This document shows positions 44,230 through 54,952 of a DNA stretch of 64,000 nt, piece by piece (position 1 is the first letter of the stretch; the number at the start of each line of letters is the position of its first letter). Source of the stretch: Flectonema sp. DT1601 (Eukaryota; Euglenozoa; Diplonemea; Diplonemida; Diplonemidae); contig OZ025783.1 in NCBI GenBank assembly GCA_964019425.1, positions 1,178,001-1,242,000 on the forward strand. Direction: 5' to 3'. The position numbers and the translations under genes were made by a program. Below the pieces are notes generated by a model. It was given only the letters and a program-made list of their open reading frames with translations, did not search any database and had not been told where the DNA came from.

Positions 44230-45648
44230 CTGAGTTGAATTTCCAGGTGAGATTTGGACTGTTAGCTTTTGGCTAAGGCCCTCCCTGAAGAGCAAGAACA
44301 AAAAAACTACTCACACCTGAAGAAAACATACACAAAGAACACACTGTAAGCTGTGTGTGTATTTTGTGTTTGTCACAACAGGAGAGAAAAGAAAGAATGT
44401 CAAGGTTGGTCACCTTGCCTATCAACGCACAACATTGGTGGTCTCTACTAGACCCTGAGTGATCCCACTGGATCTCTCATCGTTCATAGTACCCTGTGTG
44501 AAGTTATAAAATCAAAGGTAAACTATGAACTACAAATGACTTAGCCTGTTATTATAATGCCACAGGCAGGCCCTGCATTCAGCAACTATCCAGCAGTGCT
44601 TGGATGTCCTGATCTTCTTCTAAAAAAAGAAAGAAAAACAAAACTGTAGCTGGGATCACTCAGGATCAACAGACTACCAATGCTACCTGTTGTACTTGCT
44701 CACTATGGGGGGTGATGCCAAACACCCAGAAGTACTAAACTGCTTTCCTTCTTGCTGCCCAGGAGTTTCTGACCAGAACTAATAGAAAATAAAAAGTAGA
44801 TGGGAAACAATAAAAAGTAAAATGGATATAACTGAAGTTAAACAAGACAAATGAAGTAACAGACCAGAACAGAAAGAGAATAAAAAGAAAAGATATAGGC
44901 AAGAGTTATTGTAGTGAAAGATTACAAATAAAAAAAATGCAAGTATCAACACATAATCAAGATACACCAGCAGCTAACAAACAACATAAAATTGAAGATC
45001 AGTTGCCAGAGTATTTCAACCATGGTAGAATACTCGCCCCTCTGGCAGGGATTATCCCAGACTTGTCCTTTAATTTAGTTGGACACCATGGCTTACAACC
45101 CTTCCAGAGGGAAGCACCATTATGACTTCTATTTTTTTTCTTCAAGAAAATCATAAGGTGGTAACAAAGAAAAATGCTAAGAGGAACCCCCTATTAACAC
45201 CTAAGACATCTAAACTGCAGCCCAGCCTATGCCCAATGCACTAACAGGTCATTCCCTCACACTCAGATCAAAAAATCAAAGTTCAGAGTGCATCTTAGCG
45301 TGAATGAGAGAATTTCCTCCCGCTTATTTTGAACAAAAGGGATAGGAGAAGGGATAGAAAACGAACACAAAAATAAAATTCTAAGTGAGAAACACTTAGC
45401 AGAAACACTTAGCAGCTTTTAAGGAGCTGAAAAGCAAAAAAAAAATCTAAGTGAGAAACACTTAGTAGAAACAATCTGTAGCTAATTAAGCTGAAAATAA
45501 AAAAATAAAAAATTTCTAAGTGAGAAATACTTAGCAACTTTTAGAACAAATATTTCAGTAAATAACCTGTAATGATTAAACCATTACAAGTTTGATGCCA
45601 AAACTGACAAGGACTGAGTTGAATTTCCAGGTGAGATTTTGACTGTTA
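44230..45648 (+). repeat. Element E, copy 4 (forward, tandem with copy 3)
   Basis: Direct tandem repeat of copy 3; the shared 62-codon frame lies at 44937-45125, 1,384 bp after that of copy 3. The following unit begins (gagttgaatttccagg) but breaks at 45,649 into a reversed copy. Confidence 0.9.
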
Positions 45649-47244
45649 GCTTTTGGCTGTTAGTGCATTGGGCATAGGCTGGGCTGCAGGTCTTAGGTGT
45701 TAATAGGGGGTTCCTCTTAGCATTTTTCTTTGTTCCCACCTTATGATTTTCTTGAAGAAAAAAAAAATAGAAGTCATAATGGTGCTTCCCTCTGGAAGGG
45801 TTGTAAGCCATGGTGTCCAACTAAATTAAAGGACAAGTCTGGGATAATCCCTGCCAGAGGGGCGAGTATTCTACCATGGTTGAAATACTCTGGCAACTGA
45901 TCTTCAATTTTATGTTGTTTGTTAGCTGCTGGTGTATCTTGATCATGTGTTGATACTTGCATTTTTTTTATTTGTAATCTTTCACTACAATCATTCTTGC
46001 CTATATCTTTTATTTTTATTCTCTATCTGTTCTGGTCTGTTACCTCATTTGTCTTGTTTAACTTCAGTTATATCCATTTTACTTTTTATTATTTCCCATC
46101 TACTTTTTATTTTCTATTAGTTCTGGTCAGAAACTCCTGGGCAGCAAGAAGGAAAGTAGTTAAGTACTTCTGGGTGTTTGGCATCACCCCCCATAGTCAG
46201 CAAGTACAACAGGTAGCATTGGTAGTCTGTTGATCCTGAGTGATCCCAGCTACAGTTTTGTTTTTCTTTCTTTTTTTTTAGAAGAAGATCAGGACATCCA
46301 AGCACTGCTGGATAGTTGCTGAATGCAGGGCCTGCCTGTGGCATTATAATAACAGGCTAAGTCATTTGTAGTTCATAGTTTACCTTTGATTTTATAACTT
46401 CACACAGGGTACTATGAACGATGAGAGATCCAGTGGGATCACTCAGGGTCTAGTAGAGACCACCAATGTTGTGCGTTGATAGGCAAGGTGACCAACCTTG
46501 ACATTCTTTCTTTTCTCTCCTGTTGTGACAAACACAAAATACACACACAGCTTACAGTGTGTTCTTTGTGTATGTTTTCTTCAGGTGTGAGTAGTTTTTT
46601 TGTTCTTGCTCTTCAGGGAGGGCCTTAGCCAAAAGCTAACAGTCCAAATCTCACCTGGAAATTCAACTCAGTCCTTGTCAGTTTTGGCATCAAACTTGTA
46701 ATGGTTTAATCATTACAGGTTATTTACTGAAATATTTGTTCTAAAAGTTGCTAAGTATTTCTCACTTAGAAATTTTTTATTTTTTTATTTTCAGCTTAAT
46801 TAGCTACAAATTGTTTCTACTAAGTGTTTCTCACTTAGATTTTTTTTTTTGCTTTTCAGCTCCTTAAAAGCTGTTAAGTGTTTCTACTAAGTGTTTCTCA
46901 CTTAGAATTTTATTTTTATGTTCGTTTTCTATCCCTTCTCCTATCCCTTTTGTTCAAAAAAAGCGGGAGGAAATTCTCTCATTCACGCTAAGATGCACTC
47001 TGAACTTTGATTTTTTGATCTGAGTGTGAGGGAATGACCTGTTAGTGCATTGGGCATAGGCTGGGCTGCAGTTTAGATGTCTTAGGTGTTAATAGGGGGT
47101 TCCTCTTAGCATTTTTCTTTGTTCCCACCTTATGATTTTCTTGAAGAAAAAAAAAATAGAAGTCATAATGGTGCTTCCCTCTGGAAGGGTTGTAAGCCAT
47201 GGTGTCCAACTAAATTAAAGGACAAGTCTGGGATAATCCCTGCC
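45649..47244 (-). repeat. Element E, copy 5 (reverse) with attached tail of another unit
   Basis: Reverse copy with the 62-codon frame at 45962-45774 and the second short frame at 46344-46117. It continues through the E head (46,490-46,680) into the tail of the next reversed unit, up to 'gggataatccctgcc' at 47,244, where an unrelated insert begins. Confidence 0.85.
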
Positions 47245-47411
47245 TTATGACATACTGCAACTGGAAATATTACTGCGCGGAGAAAACCGCACTAATTTCC
47301 AAATCTGCAAAAAACCGCACTAATTTTTCCACGCAGTAATATTTCCACCGCACTAATATTTCTGCTCAGAAGTGATTTTTTCTCCAGCTGCATTTTTCTG
47401 CTGGTGCCTTA
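47245..47411. repeat. CGCACTAAT/GCAGTAATATT module, copy 1
   Basis: About 165 bp built of alternating ccgcactaat(t/a)tttcc and gcagtaatatttcc motifs in both orientations, so it can fold extensively. It is flanked on both sides by the same E stretch (tccaactaaattaaaggac...gataatccctgcc), so about 45 bp of E is duplicated around it. A second copy is at about 48,462-48,565. Confidence 0.75.
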
Positions 47412-48415
47412 CATCCATGGTGTCCAACTAAATTAAAGGACAAGTCTGGGATAATCCCTGCCAGAGGGGCGAGTATTCTACCATGGTTGAAATACTCTGG
47501 CAACTGATCTTCAATTTTATGTTGTTTGTTAGCTGCTGGTGTATCTCGATCATGTGTTGATACTTGCATTTTTTTTTTTATTTGTAATCTTTTACTACAA
47601 TAACTCTTGCAATTATCTTTTCTTTTTTATTCTCTATCTGTTCTGGTCTGTTTCTTCATTTTTTTACATTAATAATTACATTTTGTTCAAAAAGAAAAAA
47701 AAAGAAAAAAGATTTCATATTAGAAACTAGGAAACTAGGTTAACACTTAGTTAAAATTAAGACCGGTTAGTCAGTTTAAGGTCTTGTCTAGGACCAACAT
47801 TCTTGTTTAACTTCAGTTATATTCATTTTACTTTTTATTGTTTCCCATCTGTTTTTATTTTCTATTAGTTCTGGTCAGAAACCCCTGGGCAGCAAGAAGG
47901 AAAGCAGTTTAGTACTTCTGGGTGTTTGGCATCACCCCCCATAGTGAGCAAGTACAACAGGTAGCATTGGTAGTCTGTTGATCCTGAGTGATCCCAGCTA
48001 CAGTTTTGTTTTTCTTTCTTTTTTTTAGAAGAAGATCAGGACTTCCAAGCACTGCTGGATAGTTGCTGAATGCAGGGCCTGCCTGTGGCATTATAATAAC
48101 AGGCTAAGTCATTTGTAGTACATAGTTTACCTTTGATTTTATAACTTCACATAGGGTACTATGAACGATGAGAGATCCAGTGGGATCACTCAGGGTCTAG
48201 TAGAGACCACCAATGTTGTGCGTTGATAGGCAAGGTGACCAACCTTGACATTCTTTCTTTTCTCTCCTGTTGTGACAAACACAAAATACACACACAGCTT
48301 ACAGTGTGTTCTTTGTGTATGTTTTCTTCAGGTGTGAGTAGTTTTTTTGTTCTTGCTCTTCAGGGAGGGCCTTAGCCAAAAGCTAACAGTCCAAATCTCA
48401 CCTGGTAAACTCAAC
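47412..48415 (-). repeat. Element E, copy 6 (reverse) with a small insert
   Basis: Carries the short frames (partial at 47569-47366; second at 48091-47909). Between 'tcattt' near 47,660 and 'cttgtttaacttcag' near 47,805 it contains an extra block of about 145 bp holding cattttgttcaaaa and the L-module sequence gaccggttagtcagtttaag. It ends in the E head near 48,415. Confidence 0.8.
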
Positions 48416-48461
48416 CCAGCAAAAAAGCAACCAAATTTTTTTCTACCACCAAGTGGAAAAA

Positions 48462-48565
48462 ACCGCACTAATCTTTTCTCAAAAAAACCGCACTAATTTT
48501 TCCGCGCAGTAATATTTCCCCGCAGTAATTATTCAGCGCAGTAATATTTCCAGTTGCAGTAACAT
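48462..48565. repeat. CGCACTAAT/GCAGTAATATT module, copy 2
   Basis: Repeated accgcactaat and gcgcagtaatatttcc motifs. It ends cagttgcagtaaca and merges into hairpin 3 of the first S3 unit (acattgtttattc). Confidence 0.75.
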
Positions 48566-49449
48566 TGTTTATTCTTTTTTTTTTTTTTTATTTTAAATTC
48601 TTTTTATTTATTTTTTAAAGAAAAAAAAACGGAAAATAGAAATTAGTCGACAAAGTCGAACGATAAAAAAAAACAATGATAACATTGTTTATTCTTTTTT
48701 TTGTATTTTTTTATATTCTTTTTTATTAATTTTGAAAAAAAAACAATCAGTTTAGCGTCTTGACCAGGACGGAAAATAGAAAGTAATCGACATAGTCGAT
48801 CGATAAAAAAAACAATGATAACATTGTTTATTCTTTTTTTTTATTTTAAATTCTTTTTATTTATTTTTTAAAGAAAAAAAAAAACGGAAAATAGAAATTA
48901 GTCGACAAAGTCGAACGATAAAAAAAAACAATGATAACATTGTTCATTCTTTTTTTTGTATTTTTTTATATTCTTTTTTATTAATTTTGAAAAAAAAAAA
49001 ACAATCAGTTTAGCGTCTTGACCAGGACGGAAAATAGAAAGTAATCGACATAGTCGATCGATAAAAAAAAACAATGATAACATTGTTTATTCTTTTTTTT
49101 TATTTTAAATTCTTTTTATTCCTTTTTTAAAGAAAAAAAACGGAAAATAGAAATTAGTCGACAAAGTCGAACGATAAAAAAAAAACAATGATAACATTGT
49201 TTATTCTTTTTTTTTTTGTATTTTTTTTTAATATTCTTTTTTATTAATTTTGAAAAAAAAAAAAACAATCAGTTTAGCGTCTTGACCAGGACGGAAAATA
49301 GAAAGTGATCGACATAGTCGATCGATAAAAAAACAATGATAACATTGTTTATTCTTTTTTTTTATTTTAAATTCTTTTTATTTATTTTTGGGAAAACCTC
49401 TAATTCAACAAAAATAGTTTGCGAAATCGCCAACTCCCTACAAAAAAAA

Positions 49450-49540
49450 GTTGTCCACCAGGACTCGAACTTGACCCAAAAATTTGGCTTGCGGCGGGTT
49501 TTTTGTTTTTTAGCCTACCAAGCTGGGAAGAGTGCAAGCC
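49450..49540 (-). tRNA. tRNA-like sequence, degenerate (low confidence)
   Basis: On the minus strand an A-box-like CCAGCTTGGTAGGCT is followed after an A-rich insert by AAGTTCGAGTCCTGG, a good T-arm/B-box. The cloverleaf is not complete and the anticodon cannot be set. It may be a tRNA relic or the promoter part of a SINE-like sequence. Confidence 0.35.
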
Positions 49541-49755
49541 CTCACCCCCCCCCAAAGACCTGCAGTATTCTTCCCAGATAAATCTTTTCGTATCGTATCA
49601 AAGGTCCCCCCCCCCCCCCCCCCCCCCCCAAAGACCTGCAGTATTCTTCCCAGATAAATCTTTTCGTATCGTATCAAAGGTCCCCCCCAAGGGGGGGGAG
49701 CCCCTAATAAAAGCCCGCCTGTTCCGTACAAAGTCCAACCTGAAAAAACAAATTT

Positions 49756-49762
49756 GCAACTG

Positions 49763-49794
<32 letters not shown>

Positions 49795-50200
49795 TTCTAA
49801 TTAAAGACGCGCATGAATGGACCAATGAGATTCCTTCTGTCCCTACCTACTATCTGGCGAAACAGCAGTCAAGGGAACGGACTTGAAACTGTCAGCGGGG
49901 AAAGAAGACCCTGTTGAGTTTGACTCTAGTCTGACTTTGTGCAGTGACATAGGGGGTGTAGTTATAGGTGGGAGGTTTACCAACAATGAATACCACTACT
50001 CTTATCGTCGCTTTACTTATCCAATGATGGGGGAACGGCAGCTCTTCGGAGGTTAGGGTCCTTTCGGACTCGTAGCTTTTCCGATTCCAGCGACAAACGG
50101 CTTCGGCTCACCCCTCGTTTGGAGACACCAGTCAGGTGGGGAGTTTGGCTGGGAGGAGGGCCACATTGACGAAGGCTTCTAAGTCACGAACCTAAATCGA
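49756..50200 (+). rRNA. Fragment of large-subunit (28S) rRNA, rearranged
   Basis: Starts tgatgactctcttaaggtag, then ccaaatgcctcgtc, gacgcgcatgaatgga, aagggaacgg, cagcggggaaagaagaccc and ttgactctagtctgactttg, in the order of domain IV-V of eukaryotic 28S. A second conserved block, gtcaggtggggagtttggct, is at 50131-50150. It is followed directly by aaggcttctaagtca, which resembles a block near the 28S 3' end, so a stretch between them appears deleted. It includes the R2 target ctctcttaagg/tagc at 49767-49781. Diverged positions relative to common eukaryotes are many. It lies inside the MULE-like element and is a captured fragment, not a working rRNA gene. Confidence 0.85.
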
Positions 50201-50514
50201 TGATGAGGATCGTTAAGCCACATTTCTAAAGGTCAGGCTTTTACTAACGTGAGAATTTCTGTTCTCGATGGTTCGAATGTGTCTGACAAAAATTACCTAA
50301 TTTGGAATGCTGCTTGAAGTCTGGTGAATTTTGGTTGGAGGTCTTAGTCTCACTGGTGAACTGCACAGTAACATTTTAAAGTGATCGATCACACGGGAGG
50401 GGGCTTGGTGATTTATTGCAACGGGAATATGTCTCAACTCGACCAGTGGGTGATGAATCCGCCCTTTGACTATGTTTTGGTCACATTTTCCGTCATTACG
50501 AAAAAGAGAAAAAA

Positions 50515-50589
50515 GGATGTCACGGGGTTCGAACCCGAGACCTCCGGGTCATGATTCGGCGGTCATAACCAATAAACCACCGGAGCTCC
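50515..50589 (-). tRNA. tRNA-like sequence (Met-CAU-like), imperfect
   Basis: Minus strand: D-arm CGGTGGTTTATTGGTTATGA then CCG, a loop containing ATCATGA (anticodon CAT if real), variable AGGTC, T-arm CGGGTTCGAACCCCG, and 3' end GACATCC followed at once by a T6 run, a Pol III terminator. The acceptor stem has two mismatches and the anticodon stem is poor, so it is likely a relic or a captured tRNA pseudogene. Both internal Pol III promoter boxes look intact. Confidence 0.55.
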
Positions 50590-51045
50590 GAAAATTCTGA
50601 GAATTTTCCCGTCATGTTGGGTTGTTTCGAGCGGTTAAAATTTTTGTGATGAGTTGGCGATTTCGCAAACTATTTTTGTGGAATTAGGGGTTTTCCCTTT
50701 ATTTTTTAAAGAAAAAAAAAACGGAAAATAGAAATTAGTCGACAAAGTCGAACGATAAAAAAAACAATGATAACATTGTTTATTCTTTTTTTTGTATTTT
50801 TTTATATTCTTTTTTATTAATTTTGAAAAAAAAAACAATCAGTTTAGCGTCTTGACCAGGACGGAAAATAGAAAGTGATCGACATAGTCGATCGATAAAA
50901 AAAAACAATGATAACATTGTTTATTCTTTTTTTTTATTTTAAATTCTTTTTATTTATTCTTTAAAGAAAAGAAACGGAAAATAGAAATTAGTCGACAAAG
51001 TCGAACGATAAAAAAGAACAATGATAACATTGTTTTTCCTTTTTT

Positions 51046-51255
51046 TTTTTTTTTTTTTTTTCTCTACCTCTCTCTTAATTCTGTTCGTTTCTTTGAAACG
51101 AAAATTCATTTGAATATTATTCCTTGGTCAGCAACCATCATTGTCGCCCTTTGGGCCTGTTAAAAAAAAAAAAAAAATAAAAAGAAAGTTTACGTCGGGA
51201 ATAGGGCAGGAGCCAAAAGCTCCCAGTCCGTTACTTCCCACTTATCGAAATTCCG
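51046..51255 (-). repeat. Module J, reversed copy 2
   Basis: Reverse complement of J (gcccttgggcctgtt-like core with A-run, then ggagccaaaagctcccagtc), ending at atcgaaattc. It joins S3 to the K repeats. Confidence 0.85.
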
Positions 51256-51764
51256 AAAAAAAAACAATCATCCCTCCCGCTCCCCTATTTGTAATAAAAA
51301 CAAGATCAGCTCAGCTTGATCGTTAATCTTTTTTTCTTTTTTTAATTTAAACTGATTGTATTTATATCTGTTTATTTTTCTCAACGATCGGCTATACCGA
51401 TCAACCTTTAAAATAATTTCTTCTTCTCGACGATCAGATCCAATTGATCAACCTTTTCTTTTTTTTTCCTCTATTCCTTCCATCCCTCCCGCTCCCCTAT
51501 TTGTAATAAAAACAAGATCAGCTCAGCTTGATCGTTAATCTTTTTTTCTTTTTTTAATTTAAACTGATTGTATTTATATCTGTTTATTTTTCTCAACGAT
51601 CGGCTATACCGATCAACCTTTAAAATAATTTCTTCTTCTCGACGATCAGATCCAATTGATCAACCTTTTCTTTTTTTTTCCTCTATTCCTTCCATCCCTC
51701 CCGCTCCCCTATTTGTAATAAAAACAAGATCAGCTCAGCTTGATCGTTAATTTTTTTTTCTTTC
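51256..51764 (+). repeat. Module K, 212-bp tandem repeat, about 2.4 copies
   Basis: Unit with catccctcccgctcccctat, gatcagctcagcttgatc (hairpin), cgatcggctataccgatc (hairpin), gatccaattgatc (hairpin) and aaactgattgtatttatatc. The last motif and the hairpin order resemble the S unit, so K and S look related. Copies are nearly identical. A reversed set stands at 58,185-58,735. Confidence 0.9.
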
Positions 51765-52078
51765 TTTTTTGTTGGTCCTAGTCAAGACCTTAAACTGACT
51801 AACCGGTCTTAATTTTAAATAAGTGTTAACCTAGTTTCTCTTTTCCTTTTCAATTTCCTTTTAATACTCTCTATCTGGTCTGTTATGTCATATTTCTCAT
51901 TTAATTTTATCATCCATTTTACTTTTCACTGTTTCCCATCTACATTTTATTTTCAAATAGTTACGGTCTGTTAAAAAAAAAAAAAAAAAGTTTAAATAAG
52001 TTAAATTGAACATGTTAACTCAATTCCTCAATTCTTCCGTCATGGTCATGACATTCTTTTTCGCTTCTCTAATGCACA
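51765..52078 (+). repeat. Module L
   Basis: About 310 bp starting ttggtcctagtcaagacctt and aaactgactaaccggtc, a likely divergent relative of S hairpin 1, then T/A-rich sequence ending tctctaatgcaca. The reverse complement is at 57,855-58,180. Here it is cut from module M by the E insertion. Confidence 0.85.
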
Positions 52079-53122
52079 GAGTTGAATTTCCAGGTGAGAT
52101 TTGGACTGTTAGCTTTTGGCTAAGGCCCTCCCTGAAGAGCAAGAACAAAAAAACTACTCACACCTGAAGAAAACATACACAAAGAACACACTGTAAGCTG
52201 TGTGTGTATTTTGTGTTTGTCACAACAGGAGAGAAAAGAAAGAATGTCAAGGTTGGTCACCTTGCCTATCAACGCACAACATTGGTGGTCTCTACTAGAC
52301 CCTGAGTGATCCCACTGGATCTCTCATCGTTCATAGTACCCTGTGTGAAGTTATAAAATCAAAGGTAAACTATGAACTACAAATGACTTAGCCTGTTATT
52401 ATAATGCCACAGGCAGGCCCTGCATTCAGCAACTATCCAGCAGTGCTTGGATGTCCTGATCTTCTTCTAAAAAAAAGAAAGAAAAACAAAACTGTAGCTG
52501 GGATCACTCAGGATCAACAGACTACCAATGCTACCTGTTGTACTTGCTCACTATGGGGGGTGATGCCAAACACCCAGAAGTACTTAACTACTTTCCTTCT
52601 TGCTGCCCAGGAGTTTCTGACCAGAACTAATAGAAAATAAAAAGTAGATGGGAAACAATAAAAAGTAAAATGCATATAACTGAAGTTAAACAAGACAAAT
52701 GAAGTAACAGACCAGAACAGAAAGAGAATTGTAATAGAAGATTACAAATAAAAAAATGCAAGTATCAACACATAATCAAGATACACCAGCAGCTAACAAA
52801 CAACATAAAATTGAAGATCAGTTGCCAGAGTATTTCAACCATGGTAGAATACTCGCCCCTCTGGCAGGGATTATCCCAGACTTGTCCTTTAATTTAGTTG
52901 GACACCATGGCTTACAACCCTTCCAGAGGGAAGCACCATTATGACTTCTATTTTTTTTCTTCAAGAAAATCATAAGGTGGTAACAAAGAAAAATGCTAAG
53001 AGGAACCCCTTATTAACACCTAAGACATCTAAACTGCAGCCCAGCTTATGCCCAATGCACTAACAGGTCATTCCCTCACACTCAGATCAAAAAATCAAAG
53101 TTCAGAGTGCATCTTAGCATGA
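52079..53122 (+). mobile_element. Element E, copy 7 (forward), inserted between modules L and M
   Basis: The reversed L-M junction at 57,845-57,862 shows the uninterrupted site aatgcacaagagatacc. Here the left flank ends aatgcaca and the right flank resumes aagagatacc, so E (1,044 bp) has been inserted with at most a one-base duplication. It begins gagttgaatttccaggtgag and ends ...catcttagcatg. It carries both short frames (MPQAGPAFSNYPAVLGC... at 52404-52640 and MQVSTHNQDTPAANKQ... at 52756-52944). It lacks the tail found in copies 3 and 4. No TIRs or poly-A tail are evident. Confidence 0.85.
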
Positions 53123-53440
53123 AGAGATACCATCACTCATGAGATACCAACGCACATACGAGATACCAGCACTCCAGAGATACCGACACGCTAGAGATAC
53201 CAAGTCACTTGAGATACCTCCTTGTAAATTAATTCCCGGTATTTCAAATTTGAATTGATAGTGTCAACTCTGCTTGCTGCTCTTGTTAATGTGTTGTCTC
53301 CTGAAAGTGATCTTAACTCCTGTAAAAAGAAAAAAAAAAAGAAATCAAAAAAGAAGAATTTTCAAACGAAGTTATAACAACCCCTACCACCCATTATGAT
53401 CAATTCCGCTTGTTTTTTTTTTTTTTTTAAAACAAAAAAA
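53123..53440 (+). repeat. Module M with six gagatacc iterons
   Basis: Six copies of gagatacc at about 17-19-bp intervals (53,124-53,220), with 9-11-bp spacers that share a CAC core, then unique sequence (gtcaactctgcttgctgctc) and an A-rich stretch. The exact reverse complement is at 57,535-57,853. Confidence 0.9.
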
Positions 53441-54519
53441 AAAATAAAAAATTATAAAAGATTAAACAATGTTATCATTGTATTTTTATCGATCGACTAT
53501 GTCGATTACTTTCTATTTTCCGTCCTGGTCAAGACGCTAAACTGATTGTTTTTTTTTTTTTTTTCAAAATTAATAAAAAAGAATATAAAAAAAAAAATAA
53601 AAAAAAGAATAAACAATGTTATCATTGTTTTTTTATCGTTCGACTTTGTCGACTAATTTCTATTTTCCGTTTTTCTTCTTAAAAAATAAATAAAAAGAAT
53701 TTAAAAAAAAAAAAAAAAAAAGAATAAACAATGTTATCATTGTTTTTTTATCGATCGACTATGTCGATTACTTTCTATTTTCCGTCCTGGTCAAGACGCT
53801 AAACTGATTGGTTTTTTTTTTTTTTTCAAAATTAATAAAAAAGAATAAAAAAAAAAAATAAAAAAAAGAATAAACAATGTTATCATTGTTTTTTTATCGT
53901 TCGACTTTGTCGACTAATTTCTATTTTCCGTTTTTTTTTCTTAAAAAATAAATAAAAAGAATTTAAAAAAAAAAAAAAAAAAAAAAGAATAAACAATGTT
54001 ATCATTGTTTTTTTATCGATCGACTTTGTCGACTAATTTCTATTTTCCGTCCTGGTCAAGACGCTAAACTGATTGTTTTTTCTAAATAAATAAAAAGAAT
54101 AAAAAAAAAAAAAAAAAAAAAAAGATTAAACAATGTTATCATTGTTTTTTTTATCGATCGACTATGTCGATTACTTTCTATTTTCCGTCCTGGTCAGGAC
54201 GCTAAACTGATTGTTTTTTCTTTAAAAAATAAATAAAAAGAATAAAAAAAAAAAAAAAAAAAAAAAAAGAATAAACAATGTTATCATTGTTTTGTTATCG
54301 ATCGACTTTGTCGACTAATTTCTATTTTCCGTCCTGGTCAAGACGCTAAACTGATGTTTTTTCTTTAAAAAATAAATAAAAAGAATTAAAAAAAAAAAAA
54401 AAAAAAAAAAAAAGAATAAACAATGTTATCATTGTTTTTTTATCGATCGACTATGTCGATCACTTTCTATTTCCCGTCCTGGTCAGGACGCTAAACTGAT
54501 TGTTTTTTCTTTAAAAATG
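53441..54519 (-). repeat. Hairpin satellite S, array S4 (reverse)
   Basis: About eight units, first alternating A and B, then A only, ending at gaaaaaacaatcag-type sequence where module J begins. It mirrors the right part of S5. Confidence 0.95.
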
Positions 54520-54914
54520 AATTTCGATAAGTGGGAAGTAACGGACTGGGAGCTTTTGGCTCCTGCCCTATTCCCGACGTAAACTTTCTTTTTATTTTTT
54601 TTTTTTTTTTAACAGGCCCAAAGGGCGACAATGATGGTTGCTGACCAAGGAATAATATTCAAATGAATTTTCGTTTCAAAGAAACGAACAGAATTAAGAG
54701 AGAGGTAGAGAAAAAAAAAAAAAAAAAAAAAAAGAAAGAATAGAAAAAAAATATGAAGAGGAAATAATCAAACATGAAAAAAAAAAAAAAAAATAAAATA
54801 TAAATAAAAAACGTTGTATGAAAAAGGAAAAAAAGAAAAAAAAAAGACCAGAAAAGGAAAGAGAAAATGAAAAGGTATAATATTATTGTGGGGATATGAG
54901 GATAGCAGGGAGAT

Positions 54915-54945
<31 letters not shown>
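54520..54945 (+). repeat. Modules J and B, copy 3
   Basis: J (gaatttcgataagtgggaag...) followed by the A-rich B border ending gggagatgctc and a T-run. This is the left end of a block of about 1.3 kb that is repeated almost unchanged at 58,738-60,020 (offset 4,218-4,220). Confidence 0.85.

Positions 54946-54952
<7 letters not shown>

Larger units (their letters stand above)
49390..50697. mobile_element. MULE-like non-autonomous DNA transposon carrying captured rRNA and tRNA-like sequence
   Basis: Terminal inverted repeats of 47 bp: 49390-49436 and the complement of 50651-50697, both starting GGGAAAACC and differing at only two positions (10 and 18). The flanks carry an exact 9-bp target duplication, tttattttt, at 49381-49389 and 50698-50706; neighbouring S units show the uninterrupted site. 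A 9-bp duplication with long TIRs is the signature of Mutator-like elements. There is no transposase. The inside holds a tRNA-like sequence, a duplicated block of about 58 bp (49,552-49,610 and 49,628-49,686) separated by a C-run, a 28S rRNA fragment, and a second tRNA-like sequence. This resembles Pack-MULEs, which capture host DNA. Near-identical TIRs mean a recent insertion. Confidence 0.9.
48566..51045 (+). repeat. Hairpin satellite S, array S3 (forward), split by a MULE-like insertion
   Basis: Alternating A and B units, as at the right of S1. The array is interrupted at 49,390-50,697 by the MULE-like element and resumes at once at 50,707 in register. The right end runs into a T-tract and reversed module J. 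Confidence 0.95.

Noticed and set aside
49756-50200. Functional LSU rRNA gene
   Set aside because: Only a rearranged fragment inside a transposon; 5' and most 3' domains are missing.
53124-53220. CRISPR-like array
   Set aside because: Repeats are only 8 bp, spacers 9-11 bp with a shared core, and the host is a eukaryote.
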